DNA from: Pseudonocardia humida
GTDB lineage: Bacteria > Actinomycetota > Actinomycetes > Mycobacteriales > Pseudonocardiaceae
Length of the DNA stretch: 64,000 bases
NCBI RefSeq assembly: GCF_023898865.1
Contig: NZ_JAGSOV010000019.1
Coordinates: forward strand, 1 to 64,000
Direction: 5' to 3'
The notes under the pieces were generated by a model that searched no databases, was not told the DNA's origin, and saw nothing but the letters and a program-made list of their open reading frames with translations. Positions 63,589 to 64,000 of this stretch are shown piece after piece (within the stretch, counting starts at the first letter, position 1; each line of letters starts with the position of its first letter). Made by a program: the position numbers and the translations under genes.

Positions 63589-63690
63589 CTAGACGGTGAC
63601 GTACATGGCGAAGTACAGCCCCAGGATGAAGCCGAGGACGATCGCGACGATCACTAGATTGCAGAGGAACCGCGGCGTAAGAATGATCAT
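63589..63690 (-). CDS. 33-residue single-span membrane peptide
   Basis: The minus strand has GGAGGG seven bases before an ATG at 63690. The frame begins MIILTPRFLCNLVIVAIVLG, continues FILGLYFAMYVTV and ends at TAG. Nearly all of it is one hydrophobic helix with a short basic N-terminus. Codons ATT, CTT, AAT and CTA make it less GC-biased than its surroundings. It resembles small actinobacterial membrane peptides; function unknown. Not obviously part of an operon. Confidence 0.7.
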   Translation of the reverse strand: MIILTPRFLCNLVIVAIVLGFILGLYFAMYVTV

Positions 63691-63904
63691 TTCGGTTCCC
63701 TCCTCACCTCGTTGTTGTGGCGTAGCCGTTCCCTGCGCTTGCACCCGACGAGCCCTGCCGTCCGTCGTGGTGCCGGACCGGTGGCGCGAGCTGGCTGTTC
63801 AACTCGCCGCCACTGAGCTGCGACGTCGACACACTCGCCTACGGAGTAGCGGCTTCGACGAACACCGGCCTACTCCTGGCATGATCACCCGGAGGGAGAA
63901 GCAG
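63691..63904. other. Gene-free, less GC-rich stretch
   Basis: No gene is recognised. This holds the upstream region of the 33-residue peptide (minus) and of a small plus-strand ORF. No palindrome family member is present. Confidence 0.5.
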
Positions 63905-63997
63905 ATGCACGACCTCGGGACGCATCACGCCTCCCGCTCGTACGACGGTCTGCGGTGGGCTAAGTCGGATGATCAGCAGGACCCCCTAGTGCGGTAA
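63905..63997 (+). CDS. Possible 30-residue peptide
   Basis: ATG 63905 is preceded by GGGAG at a 6-nt spacing (within GGAGGGAGAAGCAG) and runs MHDLGTHHASRSYDGLRW to PLVR before TAA. It is hydrophilic, with no recognisable domain. The good ribosome site is the main support; the small size makes the call tentative. Confidence 0.35.
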   Translation: MHDLGTHHASRSYDGLRWAKSDDQQDPLVR

Positions 63998-64000
63998 CGT

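Overview
This window is very GC-rich chromosomal DNA of an actinobacterium. Supporting traits are GTG starts, 1-4 nt gene overlaps, leaderless starts behind TANNNT boxes, an Rpf-LysM muralytic protein, mycothiol- and F420-type enzyme families, DUF3159/DUF3140/DUF427 proteins, and terminator-like hairpins without U tracts. The style fits Pseudonocardiales (Pseudonocardia-like); that placement is inference from family content and repeat style, not a computed identity. No rRNA, tRNA, transposase, integrase or CRISPR array was recognised.

Layout. 1-4.4 kb: a resuscitation-promoting-factor-like protein, then a CoxD/CoxE/XdhC-type molybdo-enzyme maturation trio without structural subunits. 4.4-13.1 kb: a secreted TAP-like peptidase, a LuxR-type two-component system, a GerMN/Gmad2 lipoprotein, a gamma-carbonic anhydrase-like protein, and a MarR-MFS efflux pair. 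13.1-16.1 kb: thiamin genes thiE, then a TPP riboswitch, then thiO-thiS-thiG. 16.2-24.7 kb: membrane and secreted proteins, an SGNH hydrolase, an SDR, a hemerythrin, and an Hsp20 / MerR / RluA group in which the RluA gene appears to start at CTG. 24.7-28.5 kb: two NAD(P)-binding proteins divergent from a TetR gene, a YnfA-like protein and a frameshifted phosphotransferase. 28.5-34.6 kb: FAD oxidase, NmrA-like protein, a large BTAD/AAA regulator and a double DUF427 protein, with a 23-bp direct repeat at each end of the module. 34.7-37.3 kb: a GH13 glucosidase and small membrane proteins.

37.5-45.1 kb is the most coherent catabolic unit: an NCS1 permease, a hydantoinase/oxoprolinase-type protein, three consecutive DUF917 (S-methyl-thiohydantoin desulfurase family) paralogues and a PucR regulator, all on the minus strand and translationally coupled. 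It probably imports and breaks down a hydantoin-like or related ring compound. 45.3-59.4 kb holds small enzymes and regulators: PNPOx-like, VOC, methyltransferases, CGNR, DUF421, MBL fold, SDR with TetR, LLM oxidoreductase, an ECF sigma factor fused to a SnoaL-like domain, and an FAD monooxygenase.

59.4-64 kb is a decaying region. It has one intact and two broken copies of a small secreted-protein family, a DGPF/YCII gene fused by deletion to the tail of an ECF sigma factor, a frameshifted PhoX/DUF839 protein, and an unlisted 33-residue membrane peptide in less GC-rich DNA. Throughout the window, three families of long, sequence-conserved palindromes recur between genes, and several genes carry single-base frameshifts at short C/G runs. 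Those frameshifts should be checked against raw reads before being taken as biology.
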